Below, one piece after another: positions 17,496 through 25,800 of a stretch of 64,000 nt of DNA; positions within the stretch are counted from its first letter, which is position 1; every line of letters starts with the position of its first letter. The DNA is from JABCPE02 sp963516475 (GTDB lineage Bacteria; Bacteroidota; Bacteroidia; Flavobacteriales; Weeksellaceae). The stretch is taken from NCBI GenBank assembly GCA_963516475.1, contig CAUQBR010000002.1:107025-171024 (forward strand), read 5' to 3'. Under the pieces are notes generated by a model, which was not told the origin of the DNA, ran no database searches, and worked only from the letters and a program-made list of their open reading frames with translations. The position numbers were made by a program, and so were the translations under genes.

Positions 17496-17893
17496 GGGGC
17501 TGACCGGTTTCGACAGCAAGACCAATGGGTAAATAAGCATGCAGAGAACCGTAGCGCGATCTCTTTAATCCCTTGCTACAAATTTTAACTGGCAACGAAG
17601 AGTATGCTCTTGCTGCTTAATCTGAAGTATAGTAAGATTAGCGTTTTTCCCGAAGTATAGTAAGGAAACAAGATGTCTCACGGAAGCTCCGTTCTGCGGC
17701 GTCCGATTCTGGGGCATAGGAAATGCGGAAATAAGCCTTTGGGAGCTTTGACCAAAGGACGAAAAAATTTAGAAGATAAGCATAAAGTTGGGTGTTTGTT
17801 CTCTGCTTTATGTCGAAAAATAATAACAAAATAAGCATGTAGAAAGTTTATTTGTTGCTTGTTTGGACGAGGGTTCGAATCCCTCCAGCTCCA
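17496..17893 (+). ncRNA. ssrA: tmRNA (transfer-messenger RNA)
   Basis: The 5' end reads GGGGCTGACCGGTTTCGACA, the hallmark of tmRNA, and the 3' end reads GGTTCGAATCCCTCC then AGCTCCA (T-loop and acceptor). The 5' GGGGCTG (17,496-17,502) pairs with CAGCTCC (17,886-17,892) with one G-U. The CCA tail is not fully encoded, as is usual in Bacteroidota. tmRNA rescues stalled ribosomes and tags the product for proteolysis. The intact 3' end borders the conjugative region; tmRNA 3' ends are common integration sites of tyrosine-recombinase elements. Confidence 0.97.
17591..17620 (+). other. tmRNA tag-peptide reading frame
   Basis: Within the tmRNA, GGC AAC GAA GAG TAT GCT and following codons to TAA encode GNEEYALAA, with the usual ALAA end recognised by ClpXP-type proteases. 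The resume codon GGC is inferred by comparison with tags of related bacteria. Confidence 0.75.
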
Positions 17894-17929
17894 CAATAAC
17901 ATCTGTAAATCAATACATTACAGAAACAA

Positions 17930-17974
17930 GGGACTAAATCAGGGACCTTATGAAAATTGTAAAGTCCCTGATTT
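17930..17974. terminator. Hairpin after tmRNA, with repeated GGGAC motifs (terminator and possible attachment-site arm)
   Basis: A perfect 11-bp stem (17,936-17,946 with 17,964-17,974) lies 43 bases after the tmRNA and is followed by an AT-rich run. The motif GGGAC occurs directly at 17,930 and 17,942 and inverted as GTCCC at 17,964. A second small inverted repeat CTGTAA/TTACAG (17,903-17,923) lies just after the tmRNA. Repeated sites of this kind next to a tmRNA could be integrase arm sites, but this is inference. Confidence 0.5.
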
Positions 17975-18027
17975 TATAAAATAAATAAAGTAAAATATCC
18001 CAATCTAATTATAAAAAATAATATAAG

Positions 18028-18421
18028 GTGTCCCATTTACTTGTGAAAAATAAAATAGGGTATCTCAACTCACCTGTAAAAAATAACACAAGGTTTTCTC
18101 CTACCTGTGAAAAATAAGACAGAGCTTCCCCTATTTACCTGTAAAAAATAATGCAAGGTTTTCTCCTACCTGTGAAAAATAAGACAGAGCTTCCCCTATT
18201 TACCTGTAAAAAATAATGCAAGGTTTTCTCCTACCTGCAAAAAATAAGACAGAGCCTCCCCCATTTACCTGTAAAAAATAACACAAGGTTTTCTCCTACC
18301 TGTAAAAAATAACGCAGGGTATCTAACACTACTTGTAAAAAATAATGCAGGGTATCTAACACTACTTGTAAAAAATAATGCAGGGTATCCAACACTACCT
18401 GTAAAAAATAACGCAGGGTTA
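18028..18421. repeat. Tandem array of about twelve 31-33-bp units
   Basis: Twelve degenerate units share a core ACCTGTAAAAAATAA (or CTTGTRAAAAATAA) followed by NRCARRG. Two sub-types alternate in the left part (units ending GACAGAGC and TGCAAGG). The right part has three near-identical 33-bp units beginning TATCTAACACT. The spacers are repeats themselves, so this is not a CRISPR. The array sits between the tmRNA and the mobilization genes. Iterons for a replication or transfer origin, or binding sites of a regulator, are possible. Confidence 0.9.
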
Positions 18422-18708
18422 ATTTTATTAATATCTTGATTATCAAGTTTTTAATATATTTTCAATAAAAAAAATCCTTTTATACTATATATATGAGTAT
18501 ATATATTGTGTGAATATATTATGAGTATATGAAGAGGAATAAAAATTTCTTTTTCTGCAATTCTTTTTTTTAAATAAAAAAATCCTTTTTTTAGAGCTTA
18601 AAATCTATTTTACAAAAAATAGACATTGAAAATCAAAGTTTTAAGTTGTTCTAATAAAATTCCTTTACCAAAAAATAAAATATCTGAGAGCTAACCGAAA
18701 TGAGAGGT

Positions 18709-18772
18709 GCAAGATGTGTCTTTGTATATACAACTTTTTCAAGTTTTAGACAAAGACCATCTTGCCTTTTTT
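18709..18772 (+). other. Long two-tier hairpin with T-run upstream of the mobilization genes
   Basis: Arms 18,709-18,725 and 18,750-18,765 pair over about 16 bp with one offset (GCAAGATG then GTCTTTGT against ACAAAGAC then ATCTTGC). An inner stem AACTT/AAGTT (18,732-18,745) sits in the loop. TTTTTT follows at 18,767. It could be a strong terminator shielding the transfer operon, a small structured RNA, or part of oriT. Between 18,422 and 18,708 I see only very AT-rich sequence. Confidence 0.6.
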
Positions 18773-18875
18773 GATAAAAAAGGATTAGAAAAATTTCGGA
18801 ACTCATTTTTCTTTTCAAAGGATTTTAAATTTATCTGATTTGAGATGAAGAGATTTTTTAGTTTTTTTTCAGCAG

Positions 18876-18933
18876 ATGGTACAAAATAGTTCAAAATAGT
18901 TCAAAATAGTTCAACCCTCCCTTAAATCCTTGT
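18876..18933 (+). repeat. 58-bp control repeat, copy 1, before the transfer operon
   Basis: This is a perfect copy of 35,827-35,884. It holds three 10-bp iterons (TTCAAAATAG-like, phased by one helical turn) followed by CAACCCTCCCTTAAATCC and TTG. Both copies end in a TTG that is placed as a -33 box 20 bases before a -7-like box, and both precede the first gene of a transfer operon. Confidence 0.92.
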
Positions 18934-18960
18934 TTGTCATAAAATTAAGTTGAAACTTTG
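18930..18960 (+). promoter_or_regulatory. Promoter of transfer operon A
   Basis: TTG at 18,930-18,932 (end of the 58-bp repeat), 20 bases, then AAACTTTG at 18,953-18,960 (seven of eight to TAnnTTTG). The ATG of the first gene lies 19 bases further. The same spacing recurs at copy 2. Confidence 0.65.
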
Positions 18961-18979
18961 CCAAAAGACAAACCTCAAA

Positions 18980-19354
18980 ATGCAGAAAGAAAACATAATT
19001 TTTAGGATAGAAAAATCTAAAAAAGAAGAATGGAAAAGATACTGCAAAGAAAAGGGAATAACATTAACAAGTCTCATCATCAACTCTGTGGAAGGCAGGG
19101 CTTGGGATAATGAGCGAAAAAAAGCATTAGAGTTCGTTGAAAAACAGGGAAACCTATTTGCCAAAGTGGAGAATAATATCAATCAACAGGCAAAGTTCAT
19201 TAATTCTCAAAAATTTATGACAAAGGAGCAGATGCTTCAGTTTGGGAATGATTTGACAGAAGTGATAAAATTGAAACAAGAGCAAAATCTGATTTTTAAG
19301 AAAATCTACCATTTTATAGCAAATGATAGTAAAGATTTTAAGTTCAGCGAGTAG
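18980..19354 (+). CDS. Mobilization accessory protein (MobC/MobB-like, relaxosome)
   Basis: A 124-aa basic protein directly before the relaxase, overlapping it by 32 bases. The N-terminal part (IIFRIEKSKKEEWKRYCKEK, then ITLTSLIINSVE) fits a ribbon-helix-helix DNA-binding domain, as in the accessory proteins that help a relaxase to bind and open oriT. The rest is helical and charged (VEKQGNLFAKVENNINQQA), as in MobC-like proteins of Bacteroidota. I start it at the ATG at 18,980. An in-frame TTG at 18,950 lies inside the promoter. It is the first gene of operon A. Confidence 0.75.
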   Translation: MQKENIIFRIEKSKKEEWKRYCKEKGITLTSLIINSVEGRAWDNERKKALEFVEKQGNLFAKVENNINQQAKFINSQKFMTKEQMLQFGNDLTEVIKLKQEQNLIFKKIYHFIANDSKDFKFSE

Positions 19355-20786
19355 TGATTTTCATGGAGTGAAATACAATGACAAGAAAAGGGAAAGTGGA
19401 GCTGGGGAACTCATGCTGATGCAAAACTTTCCAGATGGAATTGATGAAAAAAGCAAACAGGAAGAAATGAGAAATTATTTCAAATCTATTTCCAAAAGTG
19501 ATAAGGTAAAAAAGCCTCAATTTCATGCTACTATTTCTACCAAGTTTCAAAATCATTCCAAAGAAGAGCTGACAGAGATTGGAAAACATTTTATGAAAGA
19601 AATGGGATATGAAAATCAGCCTTATATTATTGTTTTTCATAACGACACGGAGAATAATCATATTCATTTAGTTTCTACAAGAGTCGATAAAACGACAGGA
19701 AAGAAAATGGATGATAGTTTTGAAAAACTAAAATCTCAAAGAGCTTTACAAAAAGTTTTAGCTGAGTTACAAGGGGTAGATTTGGATAAAGAGTTAGAAA
19801 AGCTTTTAAAATACAAATACAGTACAGCAAAACAGTTGGAACTTTTACTGGAAAAGAGTGGGTTTAAATTTATCAAAAATAGAGAAAATGATACTGCTTT
19901 TGATATTTTGAAAAATGGAGTAAAACAGAAAACTATTTTTGATAATCAGATTGTTTTTAATTCTAAATCAGATTCCAAAAGAGCAAATCAAATCAAAGCT
20001 TTTTTGAATAAATACAAAGAAGTTTACTCAAACAAGGTTTTTAAGATAATAGATAACCGAGAAGCAGAGGGAATAGAAGATGACCAGACCAAGCGAAATG
20101 CTATTCCTAAAATAGAGTTTGAAAGTGAACTGCAACACAAAATGAGAGAGATGTTTGGGATTGATATTGTTTTTCATCACAAAGATGGACAACAGCCTTT
20201 TGGATATTCTTTGATAGACCATAAAACACAGAAAGTATTCAAAGGAAGTGAAATAATGAAAATGAATGAAATTTTTGATTTCACAAAGGAAAAATTAGAT
20301 AAACGAATTTTTGAGCAAATTAAAGATTATAATGTTTTTAATGCTCAATATAAAAAAGAGTTATTGAATTATTTTCATCATCACTCCAAAAACGATGAAG
20401 CAAAGGGGATTAAGGAATTTATGATTTTCGAGAATAAAAACCGAAAAGATATGGAGGAATATAAAAAAGTCCGAGAAGAAACTTTCCAAGTGATAAGACA
20501 CTCTAAACCAAACACAGACATTTCCATATTTGAAGGAGAAGATGGTAAGCATTATATCACTCATAAACAATATCATCATATACACGAATTGGAAAGCCTT
20601 GTCGGACAAACTCCGTATCAAAATTTTATAAACCCACAGACCGAACAGGTTTCTACTAAAAATATTCAAGATAATAAACTATCTAAAGTGATAAATGAAT
20701 TCTTGTTTGAAATAATGAAAAGTTCAGGGAAAGGTATTGACCCTGCTGAAGAAGAAAGAAAACGAAAACGAAAAAAACGAAGATAA
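19323..20786 (+). CDS. Relaxase / mobilization nuclease (MobA/VirD2-like)
   Basis: The relaxase nicks one strand at oriT and stays bound to the 5' end during transfer. The 487-aa protein starts with MIVKILSSASSDFHGVKY, as in relaxases of Bacteroidota elements, with the candidate nucleophile Tyr18. The metal-binding motif III is HNDTENNHIHLVSTRV (H-x-D...H-x-H), preceded by a HFMKEMGY helix. The C-terminal half is charged and helical and ends in a Lys/Arg tract. The start ATG lies within the last codons of the upstream gene. The stop is one base before the ParA ATG. Confidence 0.9.
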   Translation: MIVKILSSASSDFHGVKYNDKKRESGAGELMLMQNFPDGIDEKSKQEEMRNYFKSISKSDKVKKPQFHATISTKFQNHSKEELTEIGKHFMKEMGYENQPYIIVFHNDTENNHIHLVSTRVDKTTGKKMDDSFEKLKSQRALQKVLAELQGVDLDKELEKLLKYKYSTAKQLELLLEKSGFKFIKNRENDTAFDILKNGVKQKTIFDNQIVFNSKSDSKRANQIKAFLNKYKEVYSNKVFKIIDNREAEGIEDDQTKRNAIPKIEFESELQHKMREMFGIDIVFHHKDGQQPFGYSLIDHKTQKVFKGSEIMKMNEIFDFTKEKLDKRIFEQIKDYNVFNAQYKKELLNYFHHHSKNDEAKGIKEFMIFENKNRKDMEEYKKVREETFQVIRHSKPNTDISIFEGEDGKHYITHKQYHHIHELESLVGQTPYQNFINPQTEQVSTKNIQDNKLSKVINEFLFEIMKSSGKGIDPAEEERKRKRKKRR

Positions 20787-20787
20787 G

Positions 20788-21417
20788 ATGATAATAACTT
20801 TTGGAACACAAAAAGGAGGTGCAGGAAAAACTACTCTTGCTATAGCCTTTGCAAATTATCTTGCTCTGCAAGACAAAAAAATAAATGTTTTTGATTTTGA
20901 TTTTCAAAAATCATTTTATCATAAATGGGAGGAAGATGAAGCATTGGACATTCCAAAATTGTATGAAGTAAAATCAATCGGTGAGAATGATAAACCAATA
21001 GATTTTGAAGCTATCATGGATATGAAAGAAAGCGAGGAAATCTATTTGTTTGACCTTGCAGGAACACTTGATGATAAATATACTTCTCTGCTGATAATGA
21101 GTGATTACATTGTAATTCCTTTTGAATATTCAGATGTTTCTGCAAAATCTACTTTGGTATTTATAGAACTTTTATCAATGATAGAGAGTGAAGCACAGAT
21201 GATATTTATCCGCTCCAAATATGATAAGGGATATAATTATCTCAATCAAGAAGGAATGGATGAGGAGATTTCAAAGTATGGAAAGATTTTAGAAAAACCT
21301 GTGTATAAAAGAAACTGCTTACAAAATATCAATACAAGAAAACTTACTTATGAGCAGAGACATTCTGTAAAACCAAGTTTTGATGAACTAATAAATTATA
21401 TCAATGCCACAATATAA
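20788..21417 (+). CDS. ParA family ATPase (TraA-like)
   Basis: A 209-aa P-loop ATPase with the deviant Walker A KGGAGKTT (residues 9-16) and the motif YLFDLAGTLDD, as in ParA/MinD proteins. In Bacteroidota conjugative elements, the gene called traA at this place encodes such a ParA. Its role may be to position the transfer complex or maintain the element. I start it at the ATG at 20,788, one base after the relaxase stop; the longer frame from a TTG at 20,737 only reads relaxase sequence. It overlaps the next gene by 14 bases. Confidence 0.88.
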   Translation: MIITFGTQKGGAGKTTLAIAFANYLALQDKKINVFDFDFQKSFYHKWEEDEALDIPKLYEVKSIGENDKPIDFEAIMDMKESEEIYLFDLAGTLDDKYTSLLIMSDYIVIPFEYSDVSAKSTLVFIELLSMIESEAQMIFIRSKYDKGYNYLNQEGMDEEISKYGKILEKPVYKRNCLQNINTRKLTYEQRHSVKPSFDELINYINATI

Positions 21418-21685
21418 ACTGCCATTTTCTATTCATCTGGAAAGAAAATATAACGACATCAATATAGATGATTTTATAAAAGATTGGGAGCAAGAAAAAA
21501 GCAACCGACAAGAGCGAACTGTCGCAATAGATAATGAGCTTCATATTGAGCTGGGGAAATTTAACACATTTAGTATAGATATGAATGAAGTTATTGATTT
21601 GGGAATGAGGTATGCACTTGGCAAAAGAGAGTTTAGGAGATTGATAGCACAAGTAATAGAACTTAAAAATAAAAAAGAAGACTAA
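21404..21685 (+). CDS. Small conjugal transfer protein, unrecognised (TraB/TraC position)
   Basis: A 93-aa soluble protein that I do not recognise. It lies between parA-like and the TM-anchored protein, where other Bacteroidota elements have small traB/traC genes. It is charged and probably helical (KDWEQEKSNRQERTVAID, then a C-terminal FRRLIAQVIELKNKKED). Its ATG lies inside the end of the ParA gene, and its stop overlaps the ATG of the next gene by one base, so it is clearly co-translated. No signal peptide is seen. Confidence 0.65.
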   Translation: MPQYKLPFSIHLERKYNDINIDDFIKDWEQEKSNRQERTVAIDNELHIELGKFNTFSIDMNEVIDLGMRYALGKREFRRLIAQVIELKNKKED

Positions 21686-22155
21686 TGAAATTTATACCTA
21701 TCATTTTAGGATTGTATTTCCTGTATTATGTGGGAATGGTTATTTATGATTTATTCTTAAAAAAAGAAAAAGTTGTAGAGGCAGAAAACAGCGAACAGAA
21801 CTATTCTATTTCTGATTTTGCACAACAGAACAAGGAAACACCTGTGGTTGTAGGAATAGAAGATGTAGAAAACATAAGGACACCTAAATCCTATGAGGAA
21901 ATTCAAGAACCTTTTCTTTCTGCAACTGATGAAAATCAAGACATAGAAAAACTAAAAAACAAATATGAAGATGAAAATAAATTAGAGGAGGAAGAGATGG
22001 AAATTGCAGAAGAACAAACTGAAAATAAAAATCCATCAATTGCAGATAAACCTATATCTAATTTAAAAATAAAAGATATACTAAACCATATTAATACAAA
22101 AGTAAAAATGGTTGCCAATTATGATGGACAAAAAGTTTATCACATTCATTCTTAG
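21685..22155 (+). CDS. Membrane-anchored transfer protein, unrecognised (TraD position)
   Basis: A 156-aa protein with one N-terminal membrane helix (KFIPIILGLYFLYYVGMVIY), then a Lys-rich border, then a long acidic and disordered stretch (many Glu and Asp between residues 80 and 120) and a short folded end (LKIKDILNHINTKV, VYHIHS). It fits the traD place of CTnDOT-like clusters but I cannot assign a domain. It is translationally coupled to the gene before it. Function is unknown. Confidence 0.65.
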   Translation: MKFIPIILGLYFLYYVGMVIYDLFLKKEKVVEAENSEQNYSISDFAQQNKETPVVVGIEDVENIRTPKSYEEIQEPFLSATDENQDIEKLKNKYEDENKLEEEEMEIAEEQTENKNPSIADKPISNLKIKDILNHINTKVKMVANYDGQKVYHIHS

Positions 22156-22203
22156 TAAATCCGAAACCAAATAATTTTTTAACATTTTTAAATTTTTTCA
22201 ATT

Positions 22204-22569
22204 ATGACTGGAAAATTCCAAAGATTGAAGGGGCTAAAATTAGCGAACTTCAAAGGTGTGAAAAGGGAAAGGTTTTTAATCTTAGCATTACTGCTACTTT
22301 CTACAACTCCTGCTTTTGCACAAGCGGGAGGTGGTGGTGCAGGTGCTTTTACCACAGCTGGTAATGAGATTAAGAAGTACTGGACACCTCTAAAAACTTT
22401 TATTCAGTTTGTTGGTGGTATCGTTGGGCTTATTGGAGGTCTTAGAATCTACAATAAGTGGCAGAACGGAGACCAAGATGTGAATAAAGAAATCCTTGGT
22501 TGGGGTGGAGCTTGTTTATTTTTAACTATCGTGCCTACATTCGTAGGGTCTTTCTTCGGATTGAGTTAA
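22204..22569 (+). CDS. traE: TraE-like DUF4134 protein (VirB2-type pilin candidate)
   Basis: A 121-aa protein with a basic N-terminus, a signal-like helix ending in TTPAFAQ, a Gly/Ala-rich stretch (AGGGGAGAF), and two later membrane helices (FIQFVGGIVGLIGGLRIY and the C-terminal FLTIVPTFVGSFFG). This is the DUF4134 pattern of TraE in Bacteroidota conjugative transposons, which by size and layout resembles VirB2 pilins. It lies directly before the VirB3-like traF and VirB4-like traG, as expected in the type IV secretion system order. Confidence 0.85.
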   Translation: MTGKFQRLKGLKLANFKGVKRERFLILALLLLSTTPAFAQAGGGGAGAFTTAGNEIKKYWTPLKTFIQFVGGIVGLIGGLRIYNKWQNGDQDVNKEILGWGGACLFLTIVPTFVGSFFGLS

Positions 22570-22570
22570 A

Positions 22571-22879
22571 ATGGGCTTCTACTTATACAAGGGGTTGAAA
22601 AAACCCCTTGTTTTATTCGGATTAAAGGATAAATACATTTACTATGCTATGGGCTGTGTAGCCTTAGGTCTTGTTTTATCAGGAGTTTTAGGCTCTTTTA
22701 TGGGGATTTGGGGAACGCTTTTAGGTCTTGGTATTGGAGCATTAGGATTTTGGGGAATGTTTAAAATACAAGACTCCAAAGGGCTTTACAATAAAACTAA
22801 AAACAATGATGAACTGCATATTTTTCCTAAAAGATTCAACATAAAGAAATTCAAATCTAAAAATAAAAATGAAAAATAA
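22571..22879 (+). CDS. traF: TraF-like DUF4133 protein (VirB3-like)
   Basis: A 102-aa inner-membrane protein of the DUF4133 family (TraF of CTnDOT). It has the usual opening FYLYKGLKKPLVLFGLKDKY, two close membrane helices, and a cytosolic tail LHIFPKRF. VirB3-like proteins dock the VirB4 ATPase at the membrane. It starts one base after traE and overlaps traG by 11 bases. Confidence 0.87.
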   Translation: MGFYLYKGLKKPLVLFGLKDKYIYYAMGCVALGLVLSGVLGSFMGIWGTLLGLGIGALGFWGMFKIQDSKGLYNKTKNNDELHIFPKRFNIKKFKSKNKNEK

Positions 22880-25800
22880 AATTTTTGATATTCCTTTCAT
22901 AGGTTATGATTATGGCAAAGAACATAATTGGAATTTTGATGTTTTAATCGGTAAATACGGAAATCCTGTCATTGGGATTAAGATAAAGAATGCGGTAGAA
23001 CAATATTCTGCTGACCCTAATTCCTATACTGATTTTCATACAATACTCAATCAAGTAATTTCTATTATTGGCGAAAACCATATTATTCAAAAATTAGATA
23101 TTTTTAGAAAACAAAGATACTCTGCAGAAAAATCTACTCAATTTCTACAACAAAAGTACTCTGAACATTTTGAGGGAAGAATTTATAAAACGATTGATAC
23201 CCTGCTTTTATTTACTGATGTTGTGGACAACTCAAAGAAAAAAAACAACTACAATTTTTCAGATAAAAGATATAAAGAACTACGAGACAAATGCCAAAAA
23301 GTGCATATGCTTCTCTCTCAATTCCATTGCGAACCACAATTTTTATTTGAAAAAGACTGGGAATATTATATTGGAGGGGTTTTATCAATGAATTTATCCG
23401 ATATTCCTACCTTTGATAACATTAAATCTACCAATACTAATTTAAGATTTGGAAATAGATATGGAAAGGTTATTAGTTTTGTAGATGTGGAAAATATTGA
23501 GCTTCCGAGCCAGATAGAGCCTTATTCTATTTTAGGTGGAAATGGTACAGCATCGGAAACAGCCGTTGATAATTTTTCTTTTATTAATGAATTGGAAGAC
23601 TACCATATGGTTATCTATAATCAAATTATTTCTATTCCAGAACAAGCACCAAAACAAAGAGAACTTGACAAGAAAAAGAAAAAACATGAGGGGGTAGCAA
23701 AATCTGCACCTTCAAATATGATAGTGGCAGAAGAAATAGAAACTCTGCTTCACAATATTGCCGTAGATGGACAGCTGATTGTAGATGCTCATTTTTCCAT
23801 TGTTTTTGCGACTGAAACACAGGAAGAAATGGAGAGAACCCAGTCTATGATAGAAAGTAAATTATTTACCAAAGGAATTATCGTTTCAAAAAATGCTTAT
23901 AACCAACTGGAATTGTTTAGGTGTGCGATACCTGGCAATGCAGTTGAGTTAAAAGGGTATGATTTATTTACCACTACAAGTGAAGCTTCGCTTTGTTTTT
24001 TTTTTAAGGAGAGTTTCCCCATAAGTGAAGAATCCAATATTTATTTAAGATTTACTGACAGACAAGGAGTTCCCTTAAAAGTAGACTTATCTGATTTACC
24101 TATGAAAACTGGAAGGATGAATAACAGAAATAAATTTGTTCTCGGACCTTCAGGGTCTGGTAAATCATTCTTGATGAACAATATCGTTGAGCAGTATTTA
24201 CTTTATAATTATGATGTTGTGATTGTAGATACAGGAGATTCCTATTCTGGAACTTGTAGCTATAAAGGTGGGAAATATATCAAATATACCGAAGAAAAAC
24301 CTATTACCATGAATCCTTTTGTGATGAACGAAAAGGAATTTAATATTGAGAAAATAGAATTTTTGACCAATCTGATTTTTATGATTTGGCAGGGGGCAGA
24401 TGCTACAATGAGCAAAGAGCAAAAATCTATTTTAGACAATACTCTGATGTCTTACTATCATCAATTTTTTAATAGAGGCAGAGCATGGTATGAACAGGTA
24501 TCTGATGAAGAGCTTTTACTCCATTTGGAAAAATATAATATTAGCAGAGAGGATATTTTAGAGGATTTTGAAGAAGAACTGGAAAGCAATAAAACCTATT
24601 ATGAGATATTAGGGGTTTCGTTTGATGCTCCTACTGATGAGATTAAAAGAAAAGGAAGAAAATTAATCAACTTTTACCACCCTGATAAAAATATAAATAA
24701 TCCTGATTATAACAAGGAGATGTTTCATAGGGTGTATGAAGCTTATGAAACTTTGACAGATGAAGAAAGAAGAAAGGAATATAATGAAACAAAATTAGCT
24801 GTTATAACTCTACAAGAAGTTCTCAAAAATCCTAAAACCACAGAGGAATGGAATGAGGCATTTAGATTTGCTTTGATAAAAAGAATAAAAGAGTTAGATG
24901 AAAAATTAGAAGTTTCGGAATTGTCTTTCAATAGTTTCTATGAATACTGCGATAGATTTTTGCCTATCTATTTGAAAAATAAAAAATACAACATTACAGA
25001 AAAAGAATTCAACTTGAGGACTTTTCTCTTTGTCTTAAAAGATTTCTATAAAGGGGGAAGATACGGAACAACACTCAACGAAAGTGCAGACAGCACCTTG
25101 TTTGATGAGCCGTTTATTGTCTTTGAGATTGATAATGTTAAAGACAACCCTACTCTATTTCCTATTGTTACACTTATCATTATGGATACTTTTATCCAAA
25201 AGATGAGATTGAGAAACGATAGAAGAAAAGCTTTGATTATAGAAGAGGCATGGAAAGCTATCGCCTCTAAACTAATGGGAGGATACATTCTTTATTTATA
25301 CAAAACTGTGCGTAAGTTCTGGGGGGAAACTATTGTAGTAACTCAAGAACTCAATGATATTATTGGTAATGCAGTAGTTAAGGATTCTATTATTTCTAAT
25401 TCAGATACTTTCATTTTGCTTGACCAATCCAAATTCAAAGATAATTTTGGAGCAATTGCTGATATTCTTTCGCTAAATCAAGTGGAACAAAATAAAATTT
25501 GGACAATCAATAACCTAAACAATAAATATGGTAGAAGCCGATTTAAAGAGTTTTATTTAAAACGAGGGGGAAGAGGCGAAGTCTATGGTAATGAAGTTTC
25601 TTTGGAGCAATATCTAACCTATACTACTGAGAAACCTGAAAAATCAGCCGTAGAACATTATGCAAAAGCAGTTGGAAATTATGATTTGGCATTAGAACGC
25701 ATCGTGGCTGATTTAAAGAAAATAGCACCTCTGGATAATTTAGTCCCTCTTGTCAATCTATACAAAAAGCCAATTGATGAAAAAGTTTTAAAATATTACA

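Noticed and set aside
17638..17902. Reverse-strand frames of 66 and 74 aa over the tmRNA
   Set aside because: They are antisense to the tmRNA body, and the conserved structure there explains the sequence.
18028..18446. The array looked at first like a CRISPR, and a reverse frame (18,231-18,446) gives a repetitive 71-aa peptide
   Set aside because: There are no unique spacers and no cas genes; neighbouring units are repeats of each other. The peptide (repeated YFLQVVLDTL) is only the translation of 33-bp tandem units.
24594..24790. Idea that the J-domain in TraG is an assembly join with a separate dnaJ-like gene
   Set aside because: The frame continues without stop or shift on both sides, and typical TraG motifs lie both before and after it. 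Only a raw-read check could reopen this.
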